A model generated the notes under the pieces. It was given only the letters and a program-made list of their open reading frames with translations. It was not told the origin of the DNA and searched no databases. A stretch of DNA of 64,000 bases, taken from assembly GCF_009746565.1 (NCBI RefSeq), contig NZ_WRPN01000001.1, positions 576,923 to 640,922 of the forward strand. The letters run 5' to 3'. Origin of the DNA: Mariniflexile maritimum. GTDB taxonomy: Bacteria; Bacteroidota; Bacteroidia; Flavobacteriales; Flavobacteriaceae. A program made the position numbers and the translations under genes. Positions 9,680 through 19,630 of this stretch are shown one piece after another (positions within the stretch are counted from its first letter, which is position 1; every line of letters starts with the position of its first letter).

Positions 9680-9761
9680 ACATGCTTTTTAAAAGCTACC
9701 ATACCATTCATAAAAATATGGGCAACTTAAAACTTGACAAAAGTAAAACTTTTTTTTTTTA

Positions 9762-11822
9762 TTAGCCATGAATACCTTCCAAATCTAACAAAAAGGCGTA
9801 TTCCAAAGCGACTTCTTTTAGGCTTTCAAAACGTCCTGAAGCCCCGCCATGGCCCGCATCCATATCGGTAAAAAGCAGCAATCTATTGGTATCGGTTTTT
9901 AATTCCCTTAGTTTAGCTACCCATTTGGCGGGTTCCCAGTATTGCACCTGCGAATCGTGCAGACCTGTTGTAACCAGCATGTGTGGGTAGTTTTTTGCTG
10001 CTACGTTGTCGTAGGGCGAATACGATTTCATGTACTCGTAAAAGGCTTTCTTATTGGGGTTTCCCCATTCATCATATTCACCAGTTGTAAGTGGAATGGT
10101 GTCATCCAACATGGTTGTAACCACATCAACAAAAGGTACTGCCGCCAAAACACCATGATACAGTTCGGGGTTCATATTGATGATGGCCCCCATAAGCATA
10201 CCACCCGCAGAACCGCCATAAGCATAGAGATGGCTGGGTGTTGTGTATTTTTGCTGAATTAGGTGTTTTGAACAATCGATAAAATCGTAAAAGGTATTTA
10301 ATTTATGAAGCAATTTGCCCGTTTCGTACCAATCGCGCCCCAAATACTCGCCACCCCGAACATGAGCGATGGCGTAAATAAACCCACGATCGAGCAAACT
10401 TAAACGTACTGTTGAAAATGAGGGGTCGATGGTGGAGCCATACGAGCCATACGCATATTGTAACAACGGACTTGAACCATCCAATTTTGTTCCTTTTCTA
10501 TAAACCAATGATATTGGCACCTTCACACCATCGCGAGCGGTTGCCCAAATACGCTGCGATTCATAATTTTCTTTATTAAATTTACCCCCCAAAACTTCTT
10601 GCTCCTTTTTTATGTCGCTTTGTTTTGTTTTGAAGTTATAATCGATTACCGCACTTGGCGATGTTAATGAATTATAGCTATATCGCAATACATCACTATC
10701 AAAATCTGGGTTAACGCTTATGTATGCTGTATAAGTTTCGCTTTTAAAAGGCAAATAATAATCTTCCCCGCCATCCCAACTCATGATGCGTAGTTTGTTC
10801 AATCCGTTTTCGCGTTCATTAATCACTAAATAGTCCTTAAAAATCTCAATATCCTCCAATAAAACATGGTCTCTGTAAGGTATCACTTCTTTCCAGTAGC
10901 GCTTCTCGGTTTTATGCTCGTTTGTTTTTAATAGGTTGAAATTGGTAGCACCGTCGCCATTTGAAATGATATAAAAACTATCACCATAATGCGCGATACT
11001 ATATTCCAAATCGCGTTTACGTTTTTGGAAAAGTTTAAAATCCCCATCGGGTGTATCGGCATTTAAAATCCTGTATTCCGAGGAAACCGTACTTGAAGAC
11101 CCAATAACGATGTATTTTTTCGATTTTGTTTTATATACAAACGTGTTGAAGGTGTCATCAGATTCGTGAAAAACCTCAATATCTTCACTAAAATCGGTAT
11201 GCAGTTTATGTTTAAAAATTTTGTGCGAACGCAACGTTCCTTCTTCTTTCATGCAATAAAAAAGGGTTTTATTATCATTTGCCCACGTAGAACTGCTGGT
11301 TGTATTGAGAATTTTATCGGGATAAATTTCACCGGTTACCAAATTTTTAATTTGAATGGTGTATTGCCTTCTCCCTAAGGTATCAACGGAAAAGCTTGCC
11401 ATGGTATTATCGGGACTGATGGACATGCTCCCTAAATTGAAGAACGCCAACCCTTTGGCCATTTGGTTGCAGTCGAACAAAATCTCTTCAGGAGCTTCCA
11501 AACTATCCTTTTTACGGGCATAAATGGGGTAATCCTGCCCTGTTTCATATCGGGTTATGTACCAATAACCGTTCAATTTGTAAGGCACGGAGGCATCATC
11601 TTCCTTAATTCTGCCTTTCATTTCTTCAAATAATGCCTTTTGAAACGCCTCGGTATGTTGCATCATCTGTTTGGTATAGGCATTTTCGGCATTCAAATAT
11701 TCAATAACTTCCGGGTTTTCCCTATCGTTTAACCAATAGTAATTATCAATACGAATATCTTTGTGTTTTACTAATTTTTTTGGCTTTTTTGCTGCCCGGG
11801 GTACTTGAAGAATGTTTTTCAA
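9762..11822 (-). CDS. S9A family serine peptidase (oligopeptidase B type)
   Basis: A 686-residue prolyl-oligopeptidase-family enzyme that cuts short peptides. A seven-bladed beta-propeller (residues ~75-410) gates a C-terminal alpha/beta-hydrolase domain. The catalytic triad reads as S538 in YGGSAGGMLMG, D623 in GLHDSQVQYWEP and H658 in MDAGHGG. The RGG sequence at residues 489-491 before the nucleophile and the DWYETGKLLHKLNTFYDF stretch are typical of oligopeptidase B, which prefers cleavage after basic residues. No signal peptide is seen, so it is cytosolic. It diverges from ybaB across a short gap that holds the ybaB -7 box. Confidence 0.92.
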   Translation of the reverse strand: MKNILQVPRAAKKPKKLVKHKDIRIDNYYWLNDRENPEVIEYLNAENAYTKQMMQHTEAFQKALFEEMKGRIKEDDASVPYKLNGYWYITRYETGQDYPIYARKKDSLEAPEEILFDCNQMAKGLAFFNLGSMSISPDNTMASFSVDTLGRRQYTIQIKNLVTGEIYPDKILNTTSSSTWANDNKTLFYCMKEEGTLRSHKIFKHKLHTDFSEDIEVFHESDDTFNTFVYKTKSKKYIVIGSSSTVSSEYRILNADTPDGDFKLFQKRKRDLEYSIAHYGDSFYIISNGDGATNFNLLKTNEHKTEKRYWKEVIPYRDHVLLEDIEIFKDYLVINERENGLNKLRIMSWDGGEDYYLPFKSETYTAYISVNPDFDSDVLRYSYNSLTSPSAVIDYNFKTKQSDIKKEQEVLGGKFNKENYESQRIWATARDGVKVPISLVYRKGTKLDGSSPLLQYAYGSYGSTIDPSFSTVRLSLLDRGFIYAIAHVRGGEYLGRDWYETGKLLHKLNTFYDFIDCSKHLIQQKYTTPSHLYAYGGSAGGMLMGAIINMNPELYHGVLAAVPFVDVVTTMLDDTIPLTTGEYDEWGNPNKKAFYEYMKSYSPYDNVAAKNYPHMLVTTGLHDSQVQYWEPAKWVAKLRELKTDTNRLLLFTDMDAGHGGASGRFESLKEVALEYAFLLDLEGIHG

Positions 11823-11867
11823 CGGTATTTTATTCTAAAATTAATGGGCAAAAATATAAAAATTAAA

Positions 11868-11875
11868 TAGCTTTG
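11868..11875 (+). promoter_or_regulatory. Bacteroidetes -7 promoter box before ybaB
   Basis: TAGCTTTG fits the TAnnTTTG -7 consensus of the Bacteroidetes primary sigma factor; the -33 region at the expected place has no good TTG. Its position implies transcription starts around 11882, which excludes the upstream TTG as the ybaB start and favours ATG 11900. Confidence 0.5.
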
Positions 11876-11899
11876 TGGCGATTTAAAATTTATAAAATT

Positions 11900-12223
11900 A
11901 TGTTTGGAGATATGATGGCCATGATGGGAAAACTGAAGGAAACCCAACGAAAAGTAGAAGAAACCAAAAAGCGCTTGGATACGGTTTTAATTGACGAGAA
12001 CAGTAGCGACCACAAACTGAAAGTAACGCTTACCGCCAATAGAACCATTAAGTCGGTTGCCATTGATGATAGTTTGCTTGAAGATAAAGAACAACTGGAA
12101 GATTACCTTGTTTTAACGCTAAACAAGGCCATTGAAAAAGCAACCTGTGTAAACGAAGCGGAACTTGCTGCCGTTGCCAAAGAAGGTATGCCGAATATTC
12201 CGGGGCTGGATTTATTTAAGTAA
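11900..12223 (+). CDS. ybaB: YbaB/EbfC family nucleoid-associated protein
   Basis: A 107-residue protein starting [20 protein letters not shown]. It has the helical, charged N-terminus (residues 1-30), the central beta-sheet ([22 protein letters not shown]) and the helical C-terminus ending PGLDLF that are typical of YbaB/EbfC, a dimeric DNA-binding protein of the nucleoid. An upstream TTG would add nine residues but falls inside the likely -7 promoter box. The gene usually sits beside dnaX-recR, but not here. It converges on the threonine aldolase gene, with only 31 bp between the stops and a TTAGA-rich tract in the gap. Confidence 0.88.
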   Translation: MFGDMMAMMGKLKETQRKVEETKKRLDTVLIDENSSDHKLKVTLTANRTIKSVAIDDSLLEDKEQLEDYLVLTLNKAIEKATCVNEAELAAVAKEGMPNIPGLDLFK

Positions 12224-12254
12224 ACTTCTTGGATTTTTTAGACTTCTTAGAGTT

Positions 12255-13277
12255 TTAGACGGCTAGATTTTTCAGGGTTTTTAGAAATTTTTCATGCATC
12301 GCATCGGTATAATCTAAATGCGTAACAATGCGTAACTTATTGGTGCCCATACCAATAATGTGAACGTTTTTATCTTTTAGCTTCTGTATAAACTCGGTTT
12401 CATTTACATCTTTATTCAGTTCAAAAATAACGATATTGGTTTCAATAGGTTCCACCGTTTTTATTATTGATAATTCAATCAAAGCTTCGCCTATGTTTTT
12501 GGCCTTTTTATGGTCGTCAACCAATCTTTCCATATTATTGTCCAAGGCATAAAGTCCTGCTGCGGCTAAATATCCTGCTTGTCGCATATTGCCCCCAAAC
12601 ACCTTACGGATTCTAATGGCGTTTTTCATAATAGCTTCGTCACCAACTAAAACAGATCCCACAGGGCAACCCAACCCCTTGCTTAAACATACCGAAATGG
12701 TATCGAAAACATGACCATACTGCATGGTTGTTTCATTTTTTGCTACCAATGCGTTCCATAATCGGGCGCCATCCAAATGAAATCCTAAGTCTTTTTCATC
12801 ACAAACGGTTCTTATTTTTAAAATTTCATTAAAGTCCCAACAAGAACCACCTCCTCTATTGGCTGTGTTTTCAATTTCGACCAATCGCGACGGACTGTAA
12901 TAATAAGCACCTGGATTGATTGCTTCCAGAACCTGTTTTGCAGTAAACATGCCTCTTTCACCATCAATCAATTTGCAAGACACGCCACTATTAAACGCAG
13001 CGCCACCAGATTCATAATTATAAATATGGGCATGTTTGTCGCATATAACCTGGTCGCCAGGGTTGGTATGCAATTTTATGGCCGTTTGGTTGGCCATCGT
13101 CCCGCTTGGGAAAAACAAGGCACTTGGTTTGCCAAACATGCTTGCAATGCGAGCTTCCAATTGGTTTACGGTTTCGTCTTCTCTAAAAACATCATCGCCC
13201 ACTTTGGCTTCCATCATGGCCTGCAACATCTCTTTCGATGGTTTGGTAACGGTATCACTTCTTAGGTCAATTATCAT
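12255..13277 (-). CDS. ltaE: Low-specificity L-threonine aldolase
   Basis: A 340-residue fold-type I PLP enzyme that splits L-threonine or allo-threonine into glycine and acetaldehyde. It opens with the family motif [11 protein letters not shown]; the PLP aspartate and arginine are in [10 protein letters not shown] (D169, R172), and the Schiff-base lysine is K200 in [14 protein letters not shown]. The length and motif order are those of GLY1/LtaE. It is a single gene, divergent from prfB with a 95-bp gap. Confidence 0.93.
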   Translation of the reverse strand: MIIDLRSDTVTKPSKEMLQAMMEAKVGDDVFREDETVNQLEARIASMFGKPSALFFPSGTMANQTAIKLHTNPGDQVICDKHAHIYNYESGGAAFNSGVSCKLIDGERGMFTAKQVLEAINPGAYYYSPSRLVEIENTANRGGGSCWDFNEILKIRTVCDEKDLGFHLDGARLWNALVAKNETTMQYGHVFDTISVCLSKGLGCPVGSVLVGDEAIMKNAIRIRKVFGGNMRQAGYLAAAGLYALDNNMERLVDDHKKAKNIGEALIELSIIKTVEPIETNIVIFELNKDVNETEFIQKLKDKNVHIIGMGTNKLRIVTHLDYTDAMHEKFLKTLKNLAV

Positions 13278-13319
13278 TGGTATAAAAATATAAGGTAAAA
13301 CTATAAAATTAAATCAAGA

Positions 13320-13354
13320 TTTGTTTTCTGCTCCTGCTATAAATCCTATTTTTG
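13320..13354 (+). promoter_or_regulatory. Probable prfB promoter
   Basis: TTTG (13320-13323) and TATTTTTG (13347-13354) match the Bacteroidetes -33/-7 pair, with a 23-bp spacer that is longer than the usual ~19. The ATG follows 19 bp after the -7 box. Confidence 0.4.
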
Positions 13355-13372
13355 TTCAAAAATAAATAGACT

Positions 13373-14483
13373 ATGATAACTTCCGATCAGATTAAAAACC
13401 TTAACACCCGCCTAGACAAACTTAGGCACTATCTTTGACGTAGATAGAAAACTTATTGAAATACAAAACGAAGAAGAAAAAACGTTTGACCCTAATTTCT
13501 GGAACGATGCCAAAGCTGCCGAAGCCATTATGAAATCGCTTCGTGTTACCAAAAAATGGGTTGAAGATTACAATAGCGCCAAAACCCATACCGAAGATCT
13601 GGAAATTCTTTATGAGTTTTATAAAGAAGGGGAAGCTTCCGCTGAAGATGTTGAGGAACAGTACAATAGAGCCTTCAACTTACTTGAAGATATTGAGTTT
13701 AAAAACATGCTTTCCGATGAAGGCGATGGTTTAAGTGCCGTATTGCAAATAACTGCGGGCGCTGGTGGCACCGAAAGTTGCGACTGGGCAAGTATGCTGA
13801 TGCGTATGTACTTAATGTATGCCGAAAAAAGCGGATTTAAGGTAAAGGAACTCAACTTCCAGGAAGGCGATGTGGCCGGCATAAAAACCGTAACATTAGA
13901 GATTGAAGGCGATTTTGCCTTTGGTTGGCTAAAAGGCGAAAATGGTGTGCACCGTTTGGTGCGTATCTCACCTTTTGATAGTAATGCCAAACGCCATACC
14001 AGTTTTGCCTCGGTATATGTGTACCCTTTGGTTGATGACACCATTGAAATTGAAATAAATCCTGCCGATATTGAAATTACTACCGCACGTTCAAGCGGTG
14101 CAGGCGGACAAAACGTAAACAAGGTTGAAACCAAGGTACAGCTTACCCATAAACCAACCGGTATCCAAATTCAATGCTCGGAAACCCGCTCGCAACACGA
14201 CAACCGTTCTCGGGCCTTACAAATGCTTAAATCGCAACTGTATGAAATTGAATTGCAAAAACAAATGGCACAGCGTGAAGATATTGAAGCCAGCAAAATG
14301 AAAATTGAATGGGGAAGCCAAATTAGAAACTATGTCATGCAGCCCTATAAACTGGTAAAAGATGTAAGAACAGGGCACGAAACCAGTAACGTCGATGCGG
14401 TAATGGATGGTAATATTGGGCCGTTTTTAAAAGCCTATTTAATGATGATGGGGCAAAAACAGGAGGACACATCAGCGTTGTAG
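13373..14483 (+). CDS. prfB: Peptide chain release factor 2, with programmed +1 frameshift
   Basis: RF2 ends translation at UGA and UAA. The gene is split: ATG at 13373 opens a 21-codon frame that ends at an in-frame TGA (13436-13438), and the rest continues in the +1 frame from GAC at 13437 to 14483. Joined, the protein has 369 residues, close to the 365 of E. coli RF2. It contains the RF2 stop-recognition tripeptide SPF at residues 199-201 and the catalytic GGQ at 244-246 ([11 protein letters not shown]). The slippery TAT CTT TGA C at 13430-13439 is the classic RF2 autoregulatory site: low RF2 makes ribosomes pause at UGA and slip forward. An ATG at 13530 is internal, not the start. Start 13373 is supported by the shift site. 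Confidence 0.96.
13424..13439 (+). promoter_or_regulatory. prfB: RF2 programmed +1 frameshift site
   Basis: AGG CAC TAT CTT TGA C: the CUU codon (13433-13435) precedes UGA (13436-13438), and slipping one base gives CUU GAC. The E. coli site has AGGGGG as internal Shine-Dalgarno; only AGG is kept here at 13424-13426, in keeping with weak use of Shine-Dalgarno pairing in Bacteroidetes. Confidence 0.93.
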
Positions 14484-14640
14484 AAAATAGATTGTTGACG
14501 GTTATTGGGTTATTAAGTAAATAACATGTATTGAGAACAGGACTAAAAAACCTAATAACTTTTCACAAATACATTACTTTAAAAAGACCTACAAGATTTT
14601 TGAAACCTTGCAGGTTGAAATTATACTTTTTAGAAGGCTT

Positions 14641-15261
14641 ATGAACCAAATAGATACCATAATTTTCGATCTTGGCGGCGTTTTAATAGACTGGAATCCC
14701 GAATATGTGTTTTTAGAAGCGTTTAAAGGCGATCGAAAAAAAATGCAATGGTTTTTTGAAACTATTTGCACGAGCGATTGGAACGAAAATCAAGATGCCG
14801 GTTACCCTTTAGCACAAGCAACCCAAGATTTGGTAGATACCTTTCCAGAGCATGAACAGTACATTAGGCTGTACTATGGAAACTGGGAAAAAATGCTTGG
14901 TGGTGCCATTGTTGGTACCGTAAACATCCTTGAAGCCCTTATTGCATCAAAAAAATTTAAAGTAGTCGCTTTAACCAATTGGAGCCATGAAACTTTCCCA
15001 ATCGCACAAAAGCGTTTCGATTTTTTAAAATGGTTTGATGGTATTGTGGTTTCGGGGGAAGAAAAAACCAGAAAACCGTTTAAGGAAATTTATGAAATTT
15101 TGCTAAACCGCTTTGATATTGTTCCAGAAAGAGCCCTCTTTATTGACGACAATATAAAAAACATTGAAGCTGCCCATGCCCTAGCAATTCATGGCATTCA
15201 CTTTAAAAATGCCAACGAACTCATCCAACAATTAAAAACCTTCAACATTTATATACCATGA
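14641..15261 (+). CDS. HAD superfamily hydrolase (class IA, YihX/haloacid dehalogenase-like)
   Basis: A 206-residue hydrolase starting MNQIDTIIFDLGGVLIDWN. The nucleophile aspartate D10 is in IIFDLGGV, motif II is VALTNWS, the motif III lysine lies in the stretch GEEKTRKPFKEIYE, and motif IV is ALFIDDN. The helical cap between motifs I and II makes it subclass IA. Likely a phosphatase on a small sugar phosphate or nucleotide, but the substrate is not readable. The upstream reading frame extends to 14608, but the ATG at 14641 places motif I as in relatives. Its stop overlaps the next gene's ATG by 4 bp, so they form an operon. Confidence 0.88.
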   Translation: MNQIDTIIFDLGGVLIDWNPEYVFLEAFKGDRKKMQWFFETICTSDWNENQDAGYPLAQATQDLVDTFPEHEQYIRLYYGNWEKMLGGAIVGTVNILEALIASKKFKVVALTNWSHETFPIAQKRFDFLKWFDGIVVSGEEKTRKPFKEIYEILLNRFDIVPERALFIDDNIKNIEAAHALAIHGIHFKNANELIQQLKTFNIYIP

Positions 15262-15599
15262 TTAAAATATACCATAACAATAGGTGCAGTAAATCGCGTT
15301 GCGCCTTAGAACTTTTGGAACAATCGGCAAAACCTTTTGAAGTTGTAAATTATCTTGAAAATACCGTTACAGCAGAAGAATTAAAACACATCATCAAGCT
15401 TTTAGGCATAAAGCCCATCGATTTGGTTAGAACCAACGAAACCATCTGGAAAACCCACTTTAAGGATAAAAACTTAACCGATGAACAAATTATCGATGCG
15501 ATGGTTACAAACCCCAAGTTGATAGAACGCCCCATTGTAATTAATGGTAACAAAGCCGTAATTGGACGCCCTACCGAAAAAATAAGGGACATTATTTAA
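15258..15599 (+). CDS. arsC: ArsC/Spx-like glutaredoxin-type arsenate reductase family protein
   Basis: A 113-residue thioredoxin-fold protein of the ArsC (glutaredoxin-linked) family. The catalytic-type cysteine is C9 in NNRCSKSRCAL, and the C-terminal family signature IERPIVINGNKAVIGRP supplies the arginine used for oxyanion binding in true ArsC. It overlaps the HAD gene by 4 bp, and there is no arsenic gene next to it, so a housekeeping thiol-redox role (YffB- or Spx-like) is as likely as arsenate reduction. The unrelated thioredoxin-type ArsC at 25065-25682 sits in a real ars operon. Confidence 0.82.
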   Translation: MIKIYHNNRCSKSRCALELLEQSAKPFEVVNYLENTVTAEELKHIIKLLGIKPIDLVRTNETIWKTHFKDKNLTDEQIIDAMVTNPKLIERPIVINGNKAVIGRPTEKIRDII

Positions 15600-15700
15600 C
15601 TACACCCATGAGGATTTTAATAGGTTAATTAACTTTTAATTAACAAAACACTATTAAACCATAGCTATTTTTGCACGTCTAACTTTGAAAAACATTCCTC

Positions 15701-18139
15701 ATGACAAAATTTTTCGGTTTTTTTCTTTTAGTATCCTTTTTAGCTTTTCCAGGAAACGTTTTTTCAAACAACACGTCTTTTCCATTAGATAAAACCATTA
15801 TTGTAACCGGACAGGTTATAGACAAGGACACCAATACACCGCTAGAATACGCAACCATCGCATTTTTCAGCAAAAAAGAAAACAAAATAGTTGATGGCGG
15901 CATTACCGATGCCAAAGGCCAATTTAGCATTAAAATACCCAATGGCGTTTACGATATTTCCATAGAATATATTTCCTATAAAAAAATAACACTTTCCAAC
16001 AAAAAACTAGAGGCCGATACCAATTTGGGCACTATTTTTTTACAGATTGATTATGCCTCGTTGGAAGAAGTTGAAATTATTGCAGAACGAACCACCGTTG
16101 AAATTAAACTGGACAAAAAAATATACAATGTGGGCAAGGACCTAACCGTAAGTGGCGGTACCGTAAGCGATGTACTGGACAACATCCCTTCGGTTTCGGT
16201 TGATGTAGAAGGCAATGTGGCCCTTAGGGGGAACGACAATGTAAAAATCCTTATCAACGGAAAACCATCTGGGTTGGTTGGTTTAAATTCTACCGATGCC
16301 CTGCGCCAACTTCCCGCCGATGCCATTGAAAAAGTAGAGGTTATCACTTCACCATCAGCACGTTACGAATCTGAAGGGACCGCAGGTATTTTAAATATCA
16401 TTTTACGCCGAAGCAAGTTACAGGGCTTTAACGGTGCCATTAGTACCAATGTTGGTTACCCCAATGCCGCAGGTGTTTCAGGAAATATTAATTACAGAAC
16501 CGGCGACGTTAATTTTTTCAACACAACAGGCTATAATTACCGGGAATCGGTTGGCCATTCCTATACAGAAACCAGATATAAAACAACAGGGAATTTTGTT
16601 GATGAAAGGGGCAATTGGGATAACACAAACAAAGGATTGACCTCAAACCTTGGTTTGGAATGGTATATAACCGATTCGGCCTCATTAACAACCTCCTTGC
16701 TTTACAGGGACTCCGATAATGAAAGCGATTCAAAAAACCGAACATTGCAATATGACGAAAACCTGAATTTTGTGGGTGAGAGCAATCGATTGGAACCTGA
16801 ATTCGGAAAAAACAAAACCATTCAGTACGCTGCAAATTTCACTAAAAATTTCAAAACCAGTGGCCATAAGTTTACAGCCGATTTTCAGTATGAAAACAGT
16901 GATGAGGACGAAACATCGCAAATAACCAATGATGGCCTAAAAAGCGAAAATATTGCAACCTTAAACAACCAAAAAGAGATACTCTTGCAAACAGATTATG
17001 TGCTTCCACTTGGCGAAAACAGTCAGTTTGAACTTGGTTACCGCGGTAACTTCAATACCCGATCAACAGATTATACGGTGGAACTTTTTAATACAACAAG
17101 CAATAATTTTGAGATAGACACTAACTTATCGAACCTATTTAATTTTAAAGTATATATCAATGCATTATACACACAATTTGGTAGCAAAATCGATAAATTC
17201 TCCTATTTGTTTGGGTTGAGAATGGAAAACACCCAAACCACCATAGACCAACCAACCTCGGGCGATTTTAAAAAGAAAAACATCACAGGCTTGTTTCCCA
17301 CTATTAATTTAAGTTATGAGTTAAATGAAAATGAAAGCATCACTTTAGGATACAGTAGAAGGCTAGAAAGACCACGCGGATTTTACCTAAACCCATTTCC
17401 TTCCAGAACCAGTCTTACCAATATTTTTCAAGGAAATCCAGATTTAGACCCCAGTTATTCTGGTTTATACGACTTAGGCTATATAAACAAGTTCAGCAAG
17501 GTTACCCTTAGTACATCGCTATTTTACCAACATGAAAAGGACGATAGCAACTGGGTAAGTTTTGAAACCGGCGATACCGTTTTGGTAAACAACCAAGAAA
17601 TACCCGTAATACAAAGAACGCCCGTAAATTTGGCAACCGAGGACCGCTTTGGATTTGAATTTAATTTGAATTACACCCCTACCAAAAAATGGCGTATCAA
17701 TACCGACCTGAATATGTTTAAAAACACTACAAGGGGCGATTATAACGGTGTTAATTATGATGCCGACAACTTTAGCTGGAACGCTCGTTTAAGCAACAAA
17801 TACACCCTTCCGGGGAAAATAGATTGGCAAACCAATATAGACTATCGAGGTCCAAGTGAAGATGCCCAAAACAAAAGAGATGCCATTGCTTCTGTAAATT
17901 TGGCGTTTAGCAAAGACTTTTTTGATGAAAAAGCCTCAATAGCCTTCAATATCAACGACTTATTTGATAGCAGAAGGTATAAAGGCGAAGTAAATACCCC
18001 TACCTTTTTCACCAAAAGAGACATGCAATTTAGAGGTGGACAAACCTTCAACCTATCGTTCACATATAGGTTTAACCAGAAAAAGAAACCAGAGCGCCCA
18101 AACAATGGCGGCGGACAAAATTTTGATATTGAAGGATAA
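15701..18139 (+). CDS. TonB-dependent receptor with carboxypeptidase-like N-domain
   Basis: An 812-residue outer-membrane protein. A signal peptide (MTKFFGFFLLVSFLAFPGNV) leads into a carboxypeptidase-regulatory-like beta-sandwich (residues ~35-110, GQVIDKDTNTPLEYATIAFF), a plug domain (~140-230, with VSDVLDNIPSVSVDVEGNVALRG and EKVEVITSPSARYESEGTAGILNI) and a long beta-barrel of the OMP_b-brl_3 family (~240-800). These receptors import large or scarce ligands using the proton-motive force through TonB. No SusD partner is adjacent, so the ligand is unknown and polysaccharide uptake is less likely. TATTTTTG (15666-15673) is a good -7 box 27 bp before the ATG. Confidence 0.92.
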   Translation: MTKFFGFFLLVSFLAFPGNVFSNNTSFPLDKTIIVTGQVIDKDTNTPLEYATIAFFSKKENKIVDGGITDAKGQFSIKIPNGVYDISIEYISYKKITLSNKKLEADTNLGTIFLQIDYASLEEVEIIAERTTVEIKLDKKIYNVGKDLTVSGGTVSDVLDNIPSVSVDVEGNVALRGNDNVKILINGKPSGLVGLNSTDALRQLPADAIEKVEVITSPSARYESEGTAGILNIILRRSKLQGFNGAISTNVGYPNAAGVSGNINYRTGDVNFFNTTGYNYRESVGHSYTETRYKTTGNFVDERGNWDNTNKGLTSNLGLEWYITDSASLTTSLLYRDSDNESDSKNRTLQYDENLNFVGESNRLEPEFGKNKTIQYAANFTKNFKTSGHKFTADFQYENSDEDETSQITNDGLKSENIATLNNQKEILLQTDYVLPLGENSQFELGYRGNFNTRSTDYTVELFNTTSNNFEIDTNLSNLFNFKVYINALYTQFGSKIDKFSYLFGLRMENTQTTIDQPTSGDFKKKNITGLFPTINLSYELNENESITLGYSRRLERPRGFYLNPFPSRTSLTNIFQGNPDLDPSYSGLYDLGYINKFSKVTLSTSLFYQHEKDDSNWVSFETGDTVLVNNQEIPVIQRTPVNLATEDRFGFEFNLNYTPTKKWRINTDLNMFKNTTRGDYNGVNYDADNFSWNARLSNKYTLPGKIDWQTNIDYRGPSEDAQNKRDAIASVNLAFSKDFFDEKASIAFNINDLFDSRRYKGEVNTPTFFTKRDMQFRGGQTFNLSFTYRFNQKKKPERPNNGGGQNFDIEG

Positions 18140-18213
18140 AACGATTTTATAAAAATGTAAGTTTAAAGAAGTAAAGCAAGTAAAGAAGGGTTTAAACACC
18201 CTAGAAAACGTAA

Positions 18214-19626
18214 TTACTTCCCGATGCAAAAATTTGCAAAAATATTCCCAAGTAGTTCATCGTTAGATACTTGCCCTGTTATTTCACCAAAATAAAACAG
18301 GGCCTGCCTAATGTCAATAGCCAATAAATCGCCCGAAAGCCCAGTATCCAGTCCGTGTTTCACTTTATCAATTTCTTCCAAGGCCTTTAATAAGGCATCG
18401 TAATGGCGTGTGTTTGTTATTATGGTGTCGTTGTTTCTTAACGCGCCCGTGTTTACAAAATGGAGCAACGCATCTTTAAACTCGGTTACACCTTGTCCTG
18501 TTTTGGCTGAAATAAATTGAATATTTTCTATGTTAGAATTCCGATTTTCGAAGGTTGATTTAAGTTGTTCAATCTGTTCTTCAGATAATAAATCCATTTT
18601 ATTAAAAACAACGATAAGATTTTTAAGCGGGTATTTATTTTTTATTTTTTCAATTTCAATGAGCGTACCGTGGGCAATTCTCCCTTCTGGGGTTAGTGGG
18701 CTTATATATACAACCACTTGCGCTTGCTCAATTTTTTCAAAGGTTTTTTTTATACCTATGCTTTCAACCACATCTTGGGTTTCCCGAATGCCTGCGGTAT
18801 CTATAAACCGAAAACCAATACCGCCAATGGAAATCTCATCTTCAATGGTATCGCGCGTGGTGCCGGCAATTTCAGAAACTATGGCGCGTTCTTCATTTAA
18901 AAGTGCGTTTAGAAGTGTTGATTTCCCCACGTTAGGTTCGCCCACAATAGCTACGGGAATACCGTTTTTAATAACGTTACCCACGGCAAACGAATCGATT
19001 AAACGTTTTAAAACCAATGCAATGCGCTCAATTAAGGCTTTAAACTGGGTACGGTCGGCAAATTCTACATCTTCCTCGGCAAAATCGAGTTCTAGCTCAA
19101 TTAAGGAAGCAAAATTTAATAATTCCTCACGAAGTTTGGCTATCTCCGATGAAAAACCACCTCGCATTTGTTGCATGGCTATTTGGTGCGCCGCTTCATT
19201 GTCGGATGCAATTAAATCGGCTACTGCTTCGGCCTGACTTAAATCGAGCTTCCCATTTAAAAAAGCCCGTAAGGTGAATTCGCCCGCAGTGGCCATTCGG
19301 CAGCCTTTCCTTAAAAATAACTGGATAATTTGCTGCTGAATGTACGGAGAACCATGGCAGGATACCTCAACCACATCCTCGCCCGTATAGGAATGGGGGT
19401 TTTTAAATAGCGAAACCAACACCTCATCAATGGTTTTAGCCCCATCCATTAAATAACCTAGATGGATGGTATGCGTTTTTTGAACGCTAAGCGTCTTTTT
19501 ACTTTTTACCGATTTAAAACACGCATCGGCAATGGTAATAGCCTCGTTACCAGATAAACGGATAACGGCAATGGCACCAGCTCCTGAGGGTGTTGCTAAA
19601 GCGACAATGGTATCTTGATGGTTCAT
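18214..19626 (-). CDS. mnmE: tRNA uridine-5-carboxymethylaminomethyl synthesis GTPase MnmE
   Basis: With MnmG, forms cmnm5U34 in tRNAs that read two-codon boxes. The 470 residues contain the folate-binding N-domain (~1-118), a helical domain, and an inserted G domain (~215-375) with G1 GEPNVGKST, G2 GTTRDT, G3 DTAG and G4 NKMD. The C-terminal helix ends in CIGK, the conserved cysteine motif required for modification. All key residues are present. The gene is followed by none on its strand and preceded, 4 bp away, by the S1-domain gene, so the two are probably cotranscribed. Confidence 0.97.
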   Translation of the reverse strand: MNHQDTIVALATPSGAGAIAVIRLSGNEAITIADACFKSVKSKKTLSVQKTHTIHLGYLMDGAKTIDEVLVSLFKNPHSYTGEDVVEVSCHGSPYIQQQIIQLFLRKGCRMATAGEFTLRAFLNGKLDLSQAEAVADLIASDNEAAHQIAMQQMRGGFSSEIAKLREELLNFASLIELELDFAEEDVEFADRTQFKALIERIALVLKRLIDSFAVGNVIKNGIPVAIVGEPNVGKSTLLNALLNEERAIVSEIAGTTRDTIEDEISIGGIGFRFIDTAGIRETQDVVESIGIKKTFEKIEQAQVVVYISPLTPEGRIAHGTLIEIEKIKNKYPLKNLIVVFNKMDLLSEEQIEQLKSTFENRNSNIENIQFISAKTGQGVTEFKDALLHFVNTGALRNNDTIITNTRHYDALLKALEEIDKVKHGLDTGLSGDLLAIDIRQALFYFGEITGQVSNDELLGNIFANFCIGK

Positions 19627-19630
19627 GGGA

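Noticed and set aside
13619..14134. A 171-codon minus-strand open frame
   Set aside because: Antisense to prfB, which is certain from its SPF and GGQ motifs.
13530..14483. prfB starting at ATG 13530
   Set aside because: It would remove the N-terminal domain and the frameshift leader; upstream sequence clearly encodes RF2 across the shift.
18530..19237. A 235-codon plus-strand open frame
   Set aside because: It lies wholly antisense to mnmE, whose motifs are complete, and its translation is low-complexity serine-rich sequence without a domain.
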